A stretch of 64,000 nt of DNA from an uncultured Bacteroidia bacterium (GCA_903904515.1 CAIVCR010000072.1:1-64000), one strand, 5' to 3'; positions 48,142-59,410 are shown, numbered from the stretch's first letter. Notes: generated by a model not told the origin, from the letters alone. A program made the numbers and translations.

Positions 48142-49920
48142 CTAATTAATTTCCAGATCGTAAGGCATCCTGGCATATATACCGTTTGCACGGGATTCGC
48201 GTGAGAAATTTTCCCACAAATGGTATGTTTCCCCCAATTTAGACTCCAAGATGCTATTTTGCATCCTTGTTGAAAAACTTTTCATGAGCTCTTCGAAAGT
48301 ATCTTTTTGTTTTGGTAACTCCTTAATCCGGTAATGTTGAATTTTTGCTTTTGCTGCAGCCAATTTGACCGCATCGTTCAGACCTCCAAATTCGTCGACC
48401 AGCCCGTTTAATTTACCGTTTTCACCACTCCAAACACGCCCCTGGCCAATTGAATCAACGAATGCTGTTGTTTTTCGGCGGCCATCAGCTACATGAGAAA
48501 TAAATGTTTGGTAAGTAGACTCGACATAGGTTTGCATTAAATCCTTTTCAAACGGAGTCATTTTCCGGGTAATTGAAGGCATGTCGGAATGTTGGTTGGT
48601 TGACACATTGTCAAAGGTAATCCCAATTTTATCGGTGAGTAATCCACTCAGATTCGGGATTGTCCCAAATACCCCGATAGATCCGGTAATGGTTGTCGGA
48701 TTTGCCAGTATGGCATCAGCTCCGCATGCGATATAATATCCACCGGATGCTGCATAATCCCCCATTGAGACGATAACCGGCTTCACCTTTTGGGCCAGGA
48801 TAACTTCGCGCCAGATAACTTCAGATCCATAAGCTGAGCCGCCGGGAGAATTAACTCTGATAACGATCGCCTTAACTGCAGAGTCGGTGCGAGCCTCGCG
48901 AATCCCCTTTGAGACTTCCTTGGAGTCGATCTGATAAGCGCCATCGGTTCCGCTGTCAATTTCCCCAAAAGCATAAACAACCGCAATCCGGTCTTTCGCT
49001 AACCCACCGGCTTCAATTGTTTTGGGCACTTTATCATATTCGGCAACAGAAACCACGGGAATTTCATCATTTGCTCCAAGCCCCGTAAGTTTTCTGAAAT
49101 CTGCCAACACCTGATCTTTGTACTTCAGGTTATCAAAGAATCTATATTTCAACGCCTTGTCAGCTTTTTGGAAAGTCATTACCCCATCAGCATAGCTGTT
49201 CAGGCTGTCTACCTGAATCTTTCTCCGTTCTGAGATCCCCTTTAACACATGGTTCCAGATACTTTTAAGGTAAACACCGGTCTGCTCACGATTGGCATCC
49301 GACATCTTATCAAACAAATAAGGTTCAACAGCTGATTTAAACTTGTTGTTTTTTCCACGCACAACCTGCATTTCGATACCAAACTTATCGAGTGCCTTTT
49401 TAAAGAAGGTGTGCTCTGCACTGAGTCCCCGAAAATCGAACATTCCCATTGGATTCAGCATCAAGCTGTCAGATACTGTTGCAAGATAATAGGCCTTTTG
49501 GGAGATCATATCGGCATACGTATAGATAAATTTGCCAGAAGTTTTGAAATCAAGCAAGGCATTTCTGATCTCTTCGACTGTAGCGTAACCGGAATTAATT
49601 TCAGAAAGCTCCAGATAAATACCCTTGATCCTGCTATCGGTTTTTGCTTTTTCGATGCAACTCAGGATCTGATTTAATCCCGTAGTGCTGGACACTTTGA
49701 TGCCAGGCAATTCGAGATCCTCAAACGGATTATTCGATTTGCGTTCGACAATCTTACCATCCAGTTTAAGCACCAGCATCGATTGACTTTTGATGGTTAC
49801 TATCTGATCTTTAAATGAGGTAAGGGCAGATATCGTTCCGATCAGGAGTAAAATCAACAAAAAGGATCCAACAAGAATGGCGAGAAGTGAAGCAAGAAAA
49901 GCTTTCCAAAAAATTTTCAT
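48142..49920 (-). CDS. sppA: Signal peptide peptidase SppA (67K type)
   Basis: 592 aa; VIRVNSPGGSAYGSEVIWREV, VSMGDYAASGGYYIACGADAILANPTTITGSIGVFG. Confidence 0.96.
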   Translation of the reverse strand: MKIFWKAFLASLLAILVGSFLLILLLIGTISALTSFKDQIVTIKSQSMLVLKLDGKIVERKSNNPFEDLELPGIKVSSTTGLNQILSCIEKAKTDSRIKGIYLELSEINSGYATVEEIRNALLDFKTSGKFIYTYADMISQKAYYLATVSDSLMLNPMGMFDFRGLSAEHTFFKKALDKFGIEMQVVRGKNNKFKSAVEPYLFDKMSDANREQTGVYLKSIWNHVLKGISERRKIQVDSLNSYADGVMTFQKADKALKYRFFDNLKYKDQVLADFRKLTGLGANDEIPVVSVAEYDKVPKTIEAGGLAKDRIAVVYAFGEIDSGTDGAYQIDSKEVSKGIREARTDSAVKAIVIRVNSPGGSAYGSEVIWREVILAQKVKPVIVSMGDYAASGGYYIACGADAILANPTTITGSIGVFGTIPNLSGLLTDKIGITFDNVSTNQHSDMPSITRKMTPFEKDLMQTYVESTYQTFISHVADGRRKTTAFVDSIGQGRVWSGENGKLNGLVDEFGGLNDAVKLAAAKAKIQHYRIKELPKQKDTFEELMKSFSTRMQNSILESKLGETYHLWENFSRESRANGIYARMPYDLEIN

Positions 49921-50013
49921 AATACGATTTCGATGTTGAAGTAGGGGTCGAATTCAATTTTTGCTGAATTATCCTTACTATTGTTGTGAAATTATCGTGC
50001 AAATTTAAAAAAA

Positions 50014-50496
50014 ATGGCTGAAGTTTTTATCCTTTTGGGTGGTAATGTGGGAGATAAGTCTAAAATACCGGAAGATGCGATAAAACTGATCCGTGAAAGA
50101 ATCGGATTCATCACTAAAATGTCATCTCTTTATGCTACTGAATCATGGGGATTCGTTTCGGACCTGTTCTGGAACCAGGTGATAATTCTCGAATCAACGC
50201 TCGATCCGCATGAAATCCTGCACAATACCCAGACTATTGAGAGAGAGATGGGACGCATCAATAATTCAGCCAGTTACGAAGCCCGCGTTATTGACATCGA
50301 CCTGCTTTACTATGATAATCTGATAATAAATACCCCCGATCTTACCATTCCGCATCCAAAAATTGGAGAGCGAAAATTTGTTCTGATTCCTCTCAATGAA
50401 TTGAACCCGGACAAATACGATCCGGTATCCGGGCTCACTGTACGGGAGTTGCTTAATCGCTGTCAGGATCAGTTAAAGGTTGACCGGATCGGTTAA
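50014..50496 (+). CDS. folK: 2-amino-4-hydroxy-6-hydroxymethyldihydropteridine diphosphokinase
   Basis: 160 aa; FILLGGNVGDKSK, SSLYATESWGF, RVIDIDLLYYDN, IPHPKIGERKFVLIPLNEL. Confidence 0.96.
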   Translation: MAEVFILLGGNVGDKSKIPEDAIKLIRERIGFITKMSSLYATESWGFVSDLFWNQVIILESTLDPHEILHNTQTIEREMGRINNSASYEARVIDIDLLYYDNLIINTPDLTIPHPKIGERKFVLIPLNELNPDKYDPVSGLTVRELLNRCQDQLKVDRIG

Positions 50497-51176
50497 AAAT
50501 GGGACGATACGACGGTCTCTTTCGAGTCGATCTTTTCCCCAAAAGCAAGATCGCCGGCATCACCTAATCCGGGTACAATGTAAGAATTGGGAGTCATCTC
50601 TGCATCAATTGCGCCAACCCATAATGTAATTTTATCGTTTGGAAGCATTTTCAGAACATGATCGATCCCCTGTTGGCTGGCGATAACCGATACCAGATGA
50701 ACATGGCTTGGCTCCCCTTTTTCAAACAAGGCGTGGTAGGCAATCTCCATTGACGAGCCGGTGGCAAGCATCGGATCGACCATAATCACCACTTTATTAT
50801 CGATAAGGGGGGAAGCAATATATTCAAATTCGATGTGGAACTCCCCATCCGGTCCGTATTTGCGGTACGCCGAGATAAAACAGTTCTCTGCCTTGTCGAA
50901 ATAGTTCAAGAAACCCTGATGGAGTGGAAGGCCTGCCCGGAGAATTGTAGCTAAGACCGGCTGGTGATCCAGCATTGGAATTTTGGCAACGCCAAGTGGG
51001 GTCGTAATATCTTTCATTTTATAAACCAGCTTCTTACTGATCTCATATGCAAATATCTCACCCACCCGTTCAAGATTTCTTCTGAAACGCAGGGGATCTT
51101 TCTGTACTACTTCGTCCCTGATCTCGGCTATAAACTGGTTGAACAAGGAGTTGGTCTCGCCTAATATATGTATCAT
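50493..51176 (-). CDS. upp: Uracil phosphoribosyltransferase
   Basis: ATILRAGLPLHQGFLNYFD, NKVVIMVDPMLATGSSMEIA, GLGDAGDLAFG; start at internal ATG (MIHILGE). Confidence 0.92.
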   Translation of the reverse strand: MIHILGETNSLFNQFIAEIRDEVVQKDPLRFRRNLERVGEIFAYEISKKLVYKMKDITTPLGVAKIPMLDHQPVLATILRAGLPLHQGFLNYFDKAENCFISAYRKYGPDGEFHIEFEYIASPLIDNKVVIMVDPMLATGSSMEIAYHALFEKGEPSHVHLVSVIASQQGIDHVLKMLPNDKITLWVGAIDAEMTPNSYIVPGLGDAGDLAFGEKIDSKETVVSSHF

Positions 51177-51207
51177 TGGAAAATTTTGCCCAAAAATAAA
51201 AAATATA

Positions 51208-51903
51208 TCACAACAAACCTTCGTCTGCAAAACTAAAATAACCACACTGCGTAATTATCAGGTGATCGAGCAGCGGAATATCCAGGATAATGCCGGCGTC
51301 CTTTAATTGTTTGGTGATTTTGCGGTCAGCATCACTTGCCTCCAGATTTCCGGAAGGGTGATTGTGGGCAAATATAAGGGAGGTTGCGTGTTTTTCGAGT
51401 GCCATTTGAAGCACCAGCCGGACATCAATCACTGTTCCTGTAATACCACCCTGACTGAGTTTTCGCGAATCTATCACTTTATTCTGTCTGTTCAGGAACA
51501 GGGTCCAGAACTCTTCATAGGGAAGATCGCCAATGAGCGGACGCAGGTAACTGGCCACGTCGTTACTTCCGGTAATCTTATTCATCTTCAGAGCTGCAGA
51601 GTGATTTCTGCGCCTGCCAAGCTCCATTGCTGCAAGTATTGAGATCGCCTTGGCATCGCCAATCCCCTTAAACGATTTAAGGTTGTCAATATTCAGCTTC
51701 CCAAGTTCATTCAGGTTATTCTTTACGTTCACCATAATCCGGCGTGAAAGCTCTACTGCTGTTTCTTCACTATTGCCAGACCCAATCAAAACGGCAATAA
51801 GCTCGGCATCAGTCAGAGATCCGATTCCCCTATACAAAAGTTTCTCACGCGGACGGTCTTCAAGCGCCCAATCCTTAATCGGCTTTCGTTGATATTCCTC
51901 CAT
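51208..51903 (-). CDS. radC: RadC/DUF2466 family JAB-domain protein
   Basis: 231 aa; DRPREKLLYRGIGSLTDAELIAVLIGSG, IFAHNHPSGNLEASDADRKITKQL. Confidence 0.96.
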   Translation of the reverse strand: MEEYQRKPIKDWALEDRPREKLLYRGIGSLTDAELIAVLIGSGNSEETAVELSRRIMVNVKNNLNELGKLNIDNLKSFKGIGDAKAISILAAMELGRRRNHSAALKMNKITGSNDVASYLRPLIGDLPYEEFWTLFLNRQNKVIDSRKLSQGGITGTVIDVRLVLQMALEKHATSLIFAHNHPSGNLEASDADRKITKQLKDAGIILDIPLLDHLIITQCGYFSFADEGLL

Positions 51904-51971
51904 GATGGTTAAGGTACTTTAAAATTGAGACCCTAACCAAATTTAACCAATTAACAGGAGAATAACAAAAA

Positions 51972-51997
51972 AAGCCCATCCGAATAAGGATGAGCTT
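51972..51997 (-). terminator. Terminator hairpin of rpsT
   Basis: Minus-strand aagctcatccttattcggatgggctttttttg. Confidence 0.8.
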
Positions 51998-52021
51998 CTG
52001 AAAATATTTTTGTTTCGATAA

Positions 52022-52273
52022 TTACAGGCTGTTAACGTGTAATGCGAGGCTTGATTTCAGGTTGGAAGCTTTGTTTTTATGAATTACATTCTGCTTGGCA
52101 AGCTTATCCAACATCGTAGCGATCTTTGGGAAAAGCCCGGCAGCGGTTGCTTTCTCGGTAGTTTCACGCAGTAAACGAACCGCATTACGGGTTGTTTTTG
52201 AATAATACTTGTTGTGCAGGCGACGTACTTCACTCTGCTTAGCTCTCTTAATAGCTGATTTATGGTTTGCCAT
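52022..52273 (-). CDS. rpsT: 30S ribosomal protein S20
   Basis: 83 aa; [33 protein letters not shown]. Confidence 0.97.
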   Translation of the reverse strand: MANHKSAIKRAKQSEVRRLHNKYYSKTTRNAVRLLRETTEKATAAGLFPKIATMLDKLAKQNVIHKNKASNLKSSLALHVNSL

Positions 52274-52303
52274 TTTTAATAAATTTCTTGTTCTAAAAAT
52301 TTG

Positions 52304-52375
52304 TAGTCTGTAGGGGATTCGAACCCCTATGGCAAGAATGAAAATCTTGAATCCTAACCCTTAGATGAACAGACC
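52304..52375 (-). tRNA. tRNA-Glu (anticodon UUC)
   Basis: Minus-strand ggtctgttcatctaagggttaggattcaagattttcattcttg...aggggttcgaatcccctacagacta; anticodon loop TTTTCAT. Confidence 0.92.
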
Positions 52376-52793
52376 ATCTGATTATTTCCCCACTGTTTGG
52401 GGTCGTAAAAGTAATATTTTTTTTCTAACTGACTACTAATTTCCTATTTTATATTGAAATTTTGTAGCCTGCCGCTGTTTTATTTTAGCGTTGCAAAGAA
52501 AAGAACTATTTATCACAATGACAAGACCATTTCGAAAAAAAAATGCACAATTAATTCTTCTTATAATTCACTGGAAATGAAGGATCATCATCAAACTATC
52601 CATAAAACGCAGGTTCTAAAATCAGTTTTTTTATATCTTTACAACGAAATTTACTCCTGAGAAGGTCCAGTCCGCATGTTCCGGAACAAAATCAAGGGTA
52701 GGATCAATCCGGAAATTTTAATTAATTTAGTGCAAAACTCAGGATTTCGTGTTATTAAAAATAATTCAGAACCTAAAAACAAATTACATACAA

Positions 52794-53597
52794 ATGAAAA
52801 TAAACTTAATTGTTTGTGCCGCGACTGCGATAATCCTGACATCACTATCGGCTTGCGGGCCTTCTCAAACCGAACAGGCTGCAAAGAAAATCAAGATTAC
52901 CGAGGCACTTCTGGCCAAGGGTGATACAATAAATGCCCTTCTCAGGCTTGATTCGATCCCAAAACTCTACCCCGAAGCCGTTTCGGAGATCAACAAGGCA
53001 ATTCAGATCAGCAACGGGATCTATTCCGCTCAATTGTCCAAACAACGTGAACTCCTCACCGGAGCAAACAAAGTGATCAGTTCCTTACTCAATGAATTCA
53101 AACCGGAGAAAGGGGAATTCGACAGGTATACCAACTATATCCCCAACCGACAGGTGTTCGATAAGAGCTGGTCACGCTCATTTATCCAGGTTACACTAAA
53201 TGAAAAGGGTGATCTCACATTGGCAAGCAACTACTTCGGCGAATCGTGGCTGGATCATACCTCTTTCCGGCTTGTTACTGGTCGGTTGGAGGTTAAAACA
53301 GATTCAGTCCCGCTTGATAACATAAATAACCATCACAGTGATTTTATCCCTTCGAAATGGGAAAAGGTAACCTATCGTGGTCCAAAGGCAGACGAGGTAA
53401 TTGCTGCAATAGCTCTTAACTGGGATAAAAAACTCAAAGTGGTCTTCACCGGAAAAGGAAAATCAACCTATATAATGTGGCTTGAAGACTATGACAAAAA
53501 TGCCATCAAAAGCGCTTACGAACTTTCAAAAGCTTTTAAGATTAAAAGTGAGGCTGAAAAATTGATACCGGTTTTGGAGAAAAAGATTAAATCCTGA
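52794..53597 (+). CDS. Hypothetical lipoprotein
   Basis: MKINLIVCAATAIILTSLSACGPSQTEQAAKK: lipobox LSAC; ATG at 52794 preferred over the 52749 start. Confidence 0.8.
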   Translation: MKINLIVCAATAIILTSLSACGPSQTEQAAKKIKITEALLAKGDTINALLRLDSIPKLYPEAVSEINKAIQISNGIYSAQLSKQRELLTGANKVISSLLNEFKPEKGEFDRYTNYIPNRQVFDKSWSRSFIQVTLNEKGDLTLASNYFGESWLDHTSFRLVTGRLEVKTDSVPLDNINNHHSDFIPSKWEKVTYRGPKADEVIAAIALNWDKKLKVVFTGKGKSTYIMWLEDYDKNAIKSAYELSKAFKIKSEAEKLIPVLEKKIKS

Positions 53598-53822
53598 TAA
53601 ATCATAGCGAAAATCAAATTCAAAATCTGGTTTAAATACACGATAAGCACCCCATTCACCTGTTTCATCAACATATTCTTTTGCTGAATCCACCGCTTCA
53701 AATAAAGCTACTTTGGCTTCTGATTCAGTTTCACCGGCACCATAAATTCCAAATACATCTGGCAGATAGATTGAATATAATCCATCGCTCCCCTTTTCAA
53801 TAATCGCTTTAATTTTTCTCAT
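53526..53822 (-). pseudogene. HicB-like antitoxin, C-terminally truncated
   Basis: MRKIKAIIEKGSDGLYSIYLPDVFGIYGAGETESEAKVALFEAVDSAKEYVDE matches the HicB N-domain. After FEFDFRYDLSGF the frame runs into the antisense of the neighbouring gene and lacks an HTH domain. Confidence 0.7.
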
Positions 53823-53848
53823 TGCACGATTTATCTTGTAATTCAGTT

Positions 53849-54031
53849 TTATTTAAGCCCTGCATCTTTCATCATTTTATTAGGGGTGCCTGTTGGCACT
53901 TCTTAACTGCCGTGTTTACCCGCTGGAATAAAACCGGTCTTGGCGGGGTGAACATATTTAATAAGCTTATTTGTTGATTTAATATACCAACCATCGTTTT
54001 CAAGCAAACGATAGAATTCTGAAAATTTCAT
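53849..54031 (-). pseudogene. HicA-like toxin with in-frame TAA
   Basis: Hand translation MKFSEFYRLLENDGWYIKSTNKLIKYVHPAKTGFIPAGKHGS*EVPTGTPNKMMKDAGLK*: homology continues through the TAA (53903-53905), and the GSH catalytic motif is absent. Confidence 0.75.
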
Positions 54032-54153
54032 GTTTCAGTTATTTCCACTACTCCAAAAGTAACACATTAGTTTTTTTTTAAGCAAATATCTAACTGGATA
54101 TTTTCAATTTAAAGAGTTCCGGCATTCGGGTCTGACAGGCGGGCATCCATGAT

Positions 54154-54202
54154 AAAAATAAAATAGTCCGAAGAAAAATTCTCTTCGGACTATTTTATTT
54201 TT
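54154..54202. terminator. Bidirectional hairpin terminator
   Basis: aaaataaaatagtccgaagaaaaattctcttcggactattttattttt. Confidence 0.88.
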
Positions 54203-54216
54203 AAAGTAGATTGGGA

Positions 54217-56373
54217 TCAATCTTCCTGCGCTGCGATCAGAATCTCCATGATCTTTCTTCCTGCAGCAGCGACTGAGGTTCCCGGGCCGAATATGGCCAC
54301 AACACCTGAATCATACAGGAATTGATAGTCCTGCGCCGGGATTACCCCGCCGGCAATTACCATAATATCTTCACGACCCAGTTTTTTCAGCTCTTCCATA
54401 ACAGATGGAATAAGGGTTTTATGACCGGCAGCAAGCGATGAAACACCCAATACATGCACATCGTTTTCAACAGCCTGTTTGGCAGCTTCTGCCGGAGTCT
54501 GGAACAAAGGTCCCATATCCACATCAAAGCCAAGATCTGCATATCCTGTTGCTACAACTTTGGCACCGCGGTCGTGTCCGTCCTGACCCATTTTTGCAAT
54601 CATGATTCGGGGTTGACGTCCCTCTTTTTCAGCAAACTGATTAACAAGCTGTATCGCCTGTTCAAAATCCTTGTCGTTTTTAGCTTCTGATGAATACACG
54701 CCTGATATAGTTCTTATGGTTGCTTTATAACGTCCGGCAATCTTCTCACAGGCGGTAGAAATCTCACCCAGAGAAGCTCTTCTTTGAGCAGCTATGATGG
54801 CCAGTTCCAGCAAATTCCCTTCACCGGACTCAGCGCATTTGGTAATAGCTTCAAGCGCTTCAATAACTTCGGCTTCGTTACGTTCGGCACGAAGTTTATT
54901 TAACCGTTCGATTTGAGAAAGGCGAACTGCTGTATTATCGATATCGAGGATATCAATTGGATCTTCCTTCTCGAGCCGGTATTTATTTACCCCAATAATT
55001 GCCTGGGTTCCTGAATCGATACGTCCTTGTGTACGGGCGGCTGCCTCTTCAATACGCATCTTTGGTACTCCGGTTTCAATCGCTTTTGACATTCCGCCCA
55101 AAGCTTCAACCTCTTCGATGAGTGCCCATGCCTTTTTAACCAGGTCGTTGGTTAATGACTCAACGTAGTACGAGCCAGCCCATGGATCCAGTGAACGGCA
55201 AACTTCGGTCTCCTGCTGGATATAAAGTTGTGTGTTGCGCGCAATACGTGCCGAAAACTCGGTAGGAAGGGCAATTGCCTCGTCAAGTGCATTGGTATGC
55301 AGCGACTGGGTGTGGCCAAGAACAGCAGCCATCGCCTCAATACAGGTACGACCAACATTATTATAAGGATCCTGTTCGGTCAGTGACCACCCTGAGGTTT
55401 GCGAGTGTGTCCTGAGCGCCATTGACTTAGCACTCTTCGGGTTAAATTGTTTGACCAGTTTAGCCCAGATCATACGCGCAGCACGCATCTTGGCAATCTC
55501 CATAAAATGGTTCATCCCAACTGCCCAGAAGAACGATAACCGCGGTGCAAAAGCGTCGACGGTTAATCCGGCCTTGATTCCTGTCCGGATATAATCCAAT
55601 CCATCGGCAAGGGTATAGGCCATTTCGATATCAGCCGTCGCACCAGCTTCCTGCATGTGATAACCCGATATGGAGATCGAGTTAAATTTGGGCATATATT
55701 TGGAGGTATACTCAAAAATATCGGCGATAATTTTCATAGAGAATTCAGGTGGGTAAATATAGGTGTTACGCACCATGAACTCTTTAAGAATGTCGTTTTG
55801 AATAGTTCCCGCCAATTCTTCAAGTTTAGCACCCTGTTCCAACGCGGTTACAATATAAAATGCGAGAACCGGTAAAACTGCCCCGTTCATCGTCATCGAA
55901 ACCGACATCTTATTCAACGGGATGTTGTCAAAAAGGATCTTCATATCAAGGATCGAATCGATGGCAACCCCCGCCTTCCCGACATCACCAACTACACGCG
56001 GATGATCCGAGTCGTATCCGCGGTGTGTGGCCAGGTCAAAGGCAACAGAAAGTCCTTTCTGACCTGCTGCCAGGTTACGGCGATAGAATGCATTCGACTC
56101 TTCAGCGGTCGAAAATCCGGCATACTGGCGGATTGTCCATGGTCTTGTGACGAACATCGTTGAGTATGGTCCACGCAGAAAAGGGGCAATACCTGCAGCA
56201 TAATTCAGATGTCCAAGACCTTTGACATCTTCTTTTGTGTAAACACCTTTTACCGGAATTAACTCCGGAGTGATCCAGATGTTCTCAGTTCCGGCTTCGT
56301 TTCCCGACTCCACTGTTGAACAGCAAGGTTTAGGGGCATTTGTGATATTTATATCTCTAAAATCAGGCTTCAT
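54217..56373 (-). CDS. mutB: Methylmalonyl-CoA mutase large (catalytic) subunit
   Basis: 718 aa; [34 protein letters not shown]12 motif [34 protein letters not shown]. Confidence 0.97.
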   Translation of the reverse strand: MKPDFRDINITNAPKPCCSTVESGNEAGTENIWITPELIPVKGVYTKEDVKGLGHLNYAAGIAPFLRGPYSTMFVTRPWTIRQYAGFSTAEESNAFYRRNLAAGQKGLSVAFDLATHRGYDSDHPRVVGDVGKAGVAIDSILDMKILFDNIPLNKMSVSMTMNGAVLPVLAFYIVTALEQGAKLEELAGTIQNDILKEFMVRNTYIYPPEFSMKIIADIFEYTSKYMPKFNSISISGYHMQEAGATADIEMAYTLADGLDYIRTGIKAGLTVDAFAPRLSFFWAVGMNHFMEIAKMRAARMIWAKLVKQFNPKSAKSMALRTHSQTSGWSLTEQDPYNNVGRTCIEAMAAVLGHTQSLHTNALDEAIALPTEFSARIARNTQLYIQQETEVCRSLDPWAGSYYVESLTNDLVKKAWALIEEVEALGGMSKAIETGVPKMRIEEAAARTQGRIDSGTQAIIGVNKYRLEKEDPIDILDIDNTAVRLSQIERLNKLRAERNEAEVIEALEAITKCAESGEGNLLELAIIAAQRRASLGEISTACEKIAGRYKATIRTISGVYSSEAKNDKDFEQAIQLVNQFAEKEGRQPRIMIAKMGQDGHDRGAKVVATGYADLGFDVDMGPLFQTPAEAAKQAVENDVHVLGVSSLAAGHKTLIPSVMEELKKLGREDIMVIAGGVIPAQDYQFLYDSGVVAIFGPGTSVAAAGRKIMEILIAAQED

Positions 56374-56381
56374 AACAGATC

Positions 56382-58292
56382 CTATTTTATCCCAAGTTTT
56401 TGATTATAACCAGTGAGTGATTCCAACAAATTGGTTTTCACATTTATGAAATTCTCAATACCGACCGCTTTTAGTTCTTCGGTACAAGCCGGGGCCCCTG
56501 CAACAACAAAGATTGCTTTACCCTTTAATTGATTGTAAACCTCAGGGGCAAATCCGGCATATTCGTCATCCGAACTGCAGATTACCACGATATCGGCAGA
56601 TGCTTCAAGGGCTGCTTTGACACCCGCCTCAACCGATTCGAACGCGTTGTTGTCAACGACCTCGTATCCCGCAACGGCAAAGAAATTCGACGAAAACTGA
56701 GCCCTGGCTTTACTGAATGTGAGATCACCAATGGTCAGCATAAATGCTTTGGGCCGCTTATTTTTTGCAGAAAACTGATCTGTAGCATACCTGAGTGCCT
56801 CCAGCTGGCGTGCACTTCGATACAATTTAATCGTTTCAACTTCAGCATCTTTGGAAGTCTGATCGACAGCTTCAAACAACTGGCTGTTCAATTCGTTGCT
56901 GATCTGCTCCGAATAATTTGGGAACTGATTAACGCCAAGGACATTTTCACGACGAGTGGCTACTGCTTTGGTTCGCTTTGCAGCCATCTCGTTTACCTGA
57001 GACTGAACAGACCCTTCGCGAAAAGCAGCAATAAACCCACCTTTCTGCTGGATATCAAGGAATATTTTCCAGGCCTGTTCTGCAATTTCAGCAGTCAGTG
57101 ATTCAATATAATAGGAACCCGCAGCAGGGTCGGCAATTTTATCAAAATGGGCTTCCTCTTTGAGGATTGCCTGTTGGTTGCGCGCAATTCGTTCGGAAAA
57201 CTCAGTTGGCTGCTCATAAACAGCATCAAACGGATTTATTGTCAATGAATCTGTTCCCCCTAAAGTTGCAGACATCGCTTCAGTCTGGGTACGAAGGAGA
57301 TTCACATAGGAATCGTAAATTGTTTTGTTCCAAACCGATGTTTCAGAGTGAATGTGCATCTTACCGGCACAAAGACACTCCTTATCCCCGCATTTGTTGT
57401 CACATTCGCACTTGGGATGATAAGCCTGGACTATTTTTGCCCACAACATCCTGGCGGAACGAAGTTTAGCAATCTCCATGAAATAGTTCCCCCCGATGCC
57501 AAAGTTAAAACGAATCCTTGGGGCTACCTGACCAGCATCCAAACCAAGGTCTGTCAGTCGGGTCAGATACTCAACTCCGATTGCCAATGAGAATCCCAGT
57601 TCCTGAACAACCGAGGCACCGGCATTATTGAAATTCCGGCCATTAACACCAATCAGCTGAATTCCGGGATACTCCGCTGCCGACTCCAGCACATCTTTAA
57701 CCCTGACAAATGCCTCTGTTTCTGTTGAGCAGAACTTTCCCTTCACTGTAAAAACGCCGACAGGATCAAGGTTCACTGAGCCTTTCACTTTAGTAGGATT
57801 ACCCTTTTGCTCCTTCAGAAATGCAACAAGACTCTTTACCAAAATTGGATTCTTGCAGGTCATAATAAAATTAACCTCCGTTTTTTCAAGGTCAATTCCA
57901 CTGCATAACTGCTTAATGTCGAATGCACTAATCTCCTGGCACGTTTTAAATACAAAACCAAGAGAGGCAACCCCCTTTGAAAGGATCCCCAACGCTTTTC
58001 GGTTTGCATCGGCAAAATTGGTCACATCAATCTCTTGCCGGACTAACCAATTATTTCCTGTTTTGTGATTTCCCCGCACATAGGGGAATTGCCCCGGCAA
58101 GGTGTCAACGAATTCGAGCCCGCTTAAATTTTCGTCCCGATAATACGGACGCACCTTAATACCTTCATTGGTAGACCAGATTAGTGTCTTGTCGTAATCT
58201 TTACCCTTAAGATCAGTGCGGATTTGAGATTCCCAGATTCCCGTTGATACGGGCGGGAATTCTTGAAATAGACTCACATCATTCTCATTCAT
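56382..58292 (-). CDS. mutA: Methylmalonyl-CoA mutase small subunit
   Basis: 636 aa; [53 protein letters not shown]; 5' neighbour of mutB. Confidence 0.94.
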   Translation of the reverse strand: MNENDVSLFQEFPPVSTGIWESQIRTDLKGKDYDKTLIWSTNEGIKVRPYYRDENLSGLEFVDTLPGQFPYVRGNHKTGNNWLVRQEIDVTNFADANRKALGILSKGVASLGFVFKTCQEISAFDIKQLCSGIDLEKTEVNFIMTCKNPILVKSLVAFLKEQKGNPTKVKGSVNLDPVGVFTVKGKFCSTETEAFVRVKDVLESAAEYPGIQLIGVNGRNFNNAGASVVQELGFSLAIGVEYLTRLTDLGLDAGQVAPRIRFNFGIGGNYFMEIAKLRSARMLWAKIVQAYHPKCECDNKCGDKECLCAGKMHIHSETSVWNKTIYDSYVNLLRTQTEAMSATLGGTDSLTINPFDAVYEQPTEFSERIARNQQAILKEEAHFDKIADPAAGSYYIESLTAEIAEQAWKIFLDIQQKGGFIAAFREGSVQSQVNEMAAKRTKAVATRRENVLGVNQFPNYSEQISNELNSQLFEAVDQTSKDAEVETIKLYRSARQLEALRYATDQFSAKNKRPKAFMLTIGDLTFSKARAQFSSNFFAVAGYEVVDNNAFESVEAGVKAALEASADIVVICSSDDEYAGFAPEVYNQLKGKAIFVVAGAPACTEELKAVGIENFINVKTNLLESLTGYNQKLGIK

Positions 58293-58384
58293 AACAAAAT
58301 AGCTATTGTATAAAATCGAATGACAAAGGTAAAAGTTTAAATTTTAATACTGGTTAAAAGCGATGTTAATTTAAAATTAAATAA

Positions 58385-58640
58385 CATAAAACTTATCCCT
58401 TTTGCAGGCAAACTCTCCGATCTTATTGAACCGCGGAGACTTGCGACATTGGGGATACTCCTTAGTGCATCAGGTTTATTTCTTCCCGCTTTTATTGATG
58501 CACAATTACCTATCTATATTATGGTTATAATTTTAATAGCGATGGGCACCGGATTGGGTTTATTCTCCTCTCCGAATATGAATACGATAATGAGTTCTGT
58601 TGAAAAGCGACAACTTAACATTAAACGTTTATTTTTGTGA
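58385..58640 (+). pseudogene. Internal fragment of an MFS transporter
   Basis: Reading upstream of the ORF start gives IKLIPFAGKLSDLIEPRRLATLGILLSASGLFLPAFIDAQLPIYIMVIILIAMGTGLGLFSSPNMNTIMSSVEKRQ, i.e. the GKLSDxxxPRRL loop and one or two TM helices; both ends are missing. Confidence 0.7.
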
Positions 58641-58670
58641 TTTTCCATCTTCAATCAAAAGTGTTCCAGA

Positions 58671-59342
58671 ATGAAAAGAGGTTATAATTATTCCCTGATC
58701 GTATTTATATTTTGTTTGTCTGCTTCGTTTCCCGTGCATGGCAACTTCAGTAAAACTCCAAATAAAGAGGCGGAACCGGTTTACCTCTCCCCGTTGGAGC
58801 GCGAAGTCGTGGCAGAGTTAAATCTGGCAAGAACACAACCCAAAGTATATGCAGAATTTCTCGCCGTGTATTCCACCTATTTTGTCGGGAAAGAATTGCA
58901 TGAACCAGGTATGACTATCCTTTTGACCAAAGAGGGAAAGGGGGCGGTAAATGAAGCGATCAAATTCCTCAAAAGTCAAAAATCGATGGCAGTTTTAACT
59001 CCTTCCAAAGGGATGAGTAAGGGGGCGGGTGATATGGTCCGGATGCAGGAAACAACTTCCCAGACAGGTCATAAAGGGATCGACGGGAGTTCATTCACTG
59101 AACGGATCAGCCGTTACGGCACCTGGAGTGGGTTATGCTCAGAAAATATCGATTATGGGAACAATAATGCCAGAAGGATAGTAATGGCACTAATTATTGA
59201 TGACGGAGTAAGCAGCCGCGGTCATCGGAAAAGTATTTTTGAACCTTCCTTCAGAAGAGTTGGGGTTGCATTCGGAAGTCACAGGACCTATACTTATATG
59301 TGTGTTATCGAATATGCCGTAAGTTATGCAGAAAAAAGGTAG
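58671..59342 (+). CDS. CAP (SCP/PR1-like) domain secreted protein
   Basis: 223 aa; signal peptide; VAELNLARTQPKVYAEFL, GHKGIDGSSFTERISRYG, SENIDYG, RGHRKSIFEPSFRRVGVAFG. Confidence 0.9.
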   Translation: MKRGYNYSLIVFIFCLSASFPVHGNFSKTPNKEAEPVYLSPLEREVVAELNLARTQPKVYAEFLAVYSTYFVGKELHEPGMTILLTKEGKGAVNEAIKFLKSQKSMAVLTPSKGMSKGAGDMVRMQETTSQTGHKGIDGSSFTERISRYGTWSGLCSENIDYGNNNARRIVMALIIDDGVSSRGHRKSIFEPSFRRVGVAFGSHRTYTYMCVIEYAVSYAEKR

Positions 59343-59372
59343 CATTAAAACGAATGTATCAGGCGTATTCAT

Positions 59373-59410
59373 AAAAAAAAGCATATTGAAATTTCAACAT
59401 GCTTTTTTTG
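59373..59410. terminator. Bidirectional terminator between the CAP gene and the actin-like gene
   Basis: aaaaaaaagcatattgaaatttcaacatgcttttttt. Confidence 0.85.

Noticed and set aside
56529-57101. 190-aa plus-strand ORF inside mutA
   Set aside because: Antisense to a well-conserved methylmalonyl-CoA mutase frame; composition is a shadow of the real gene.
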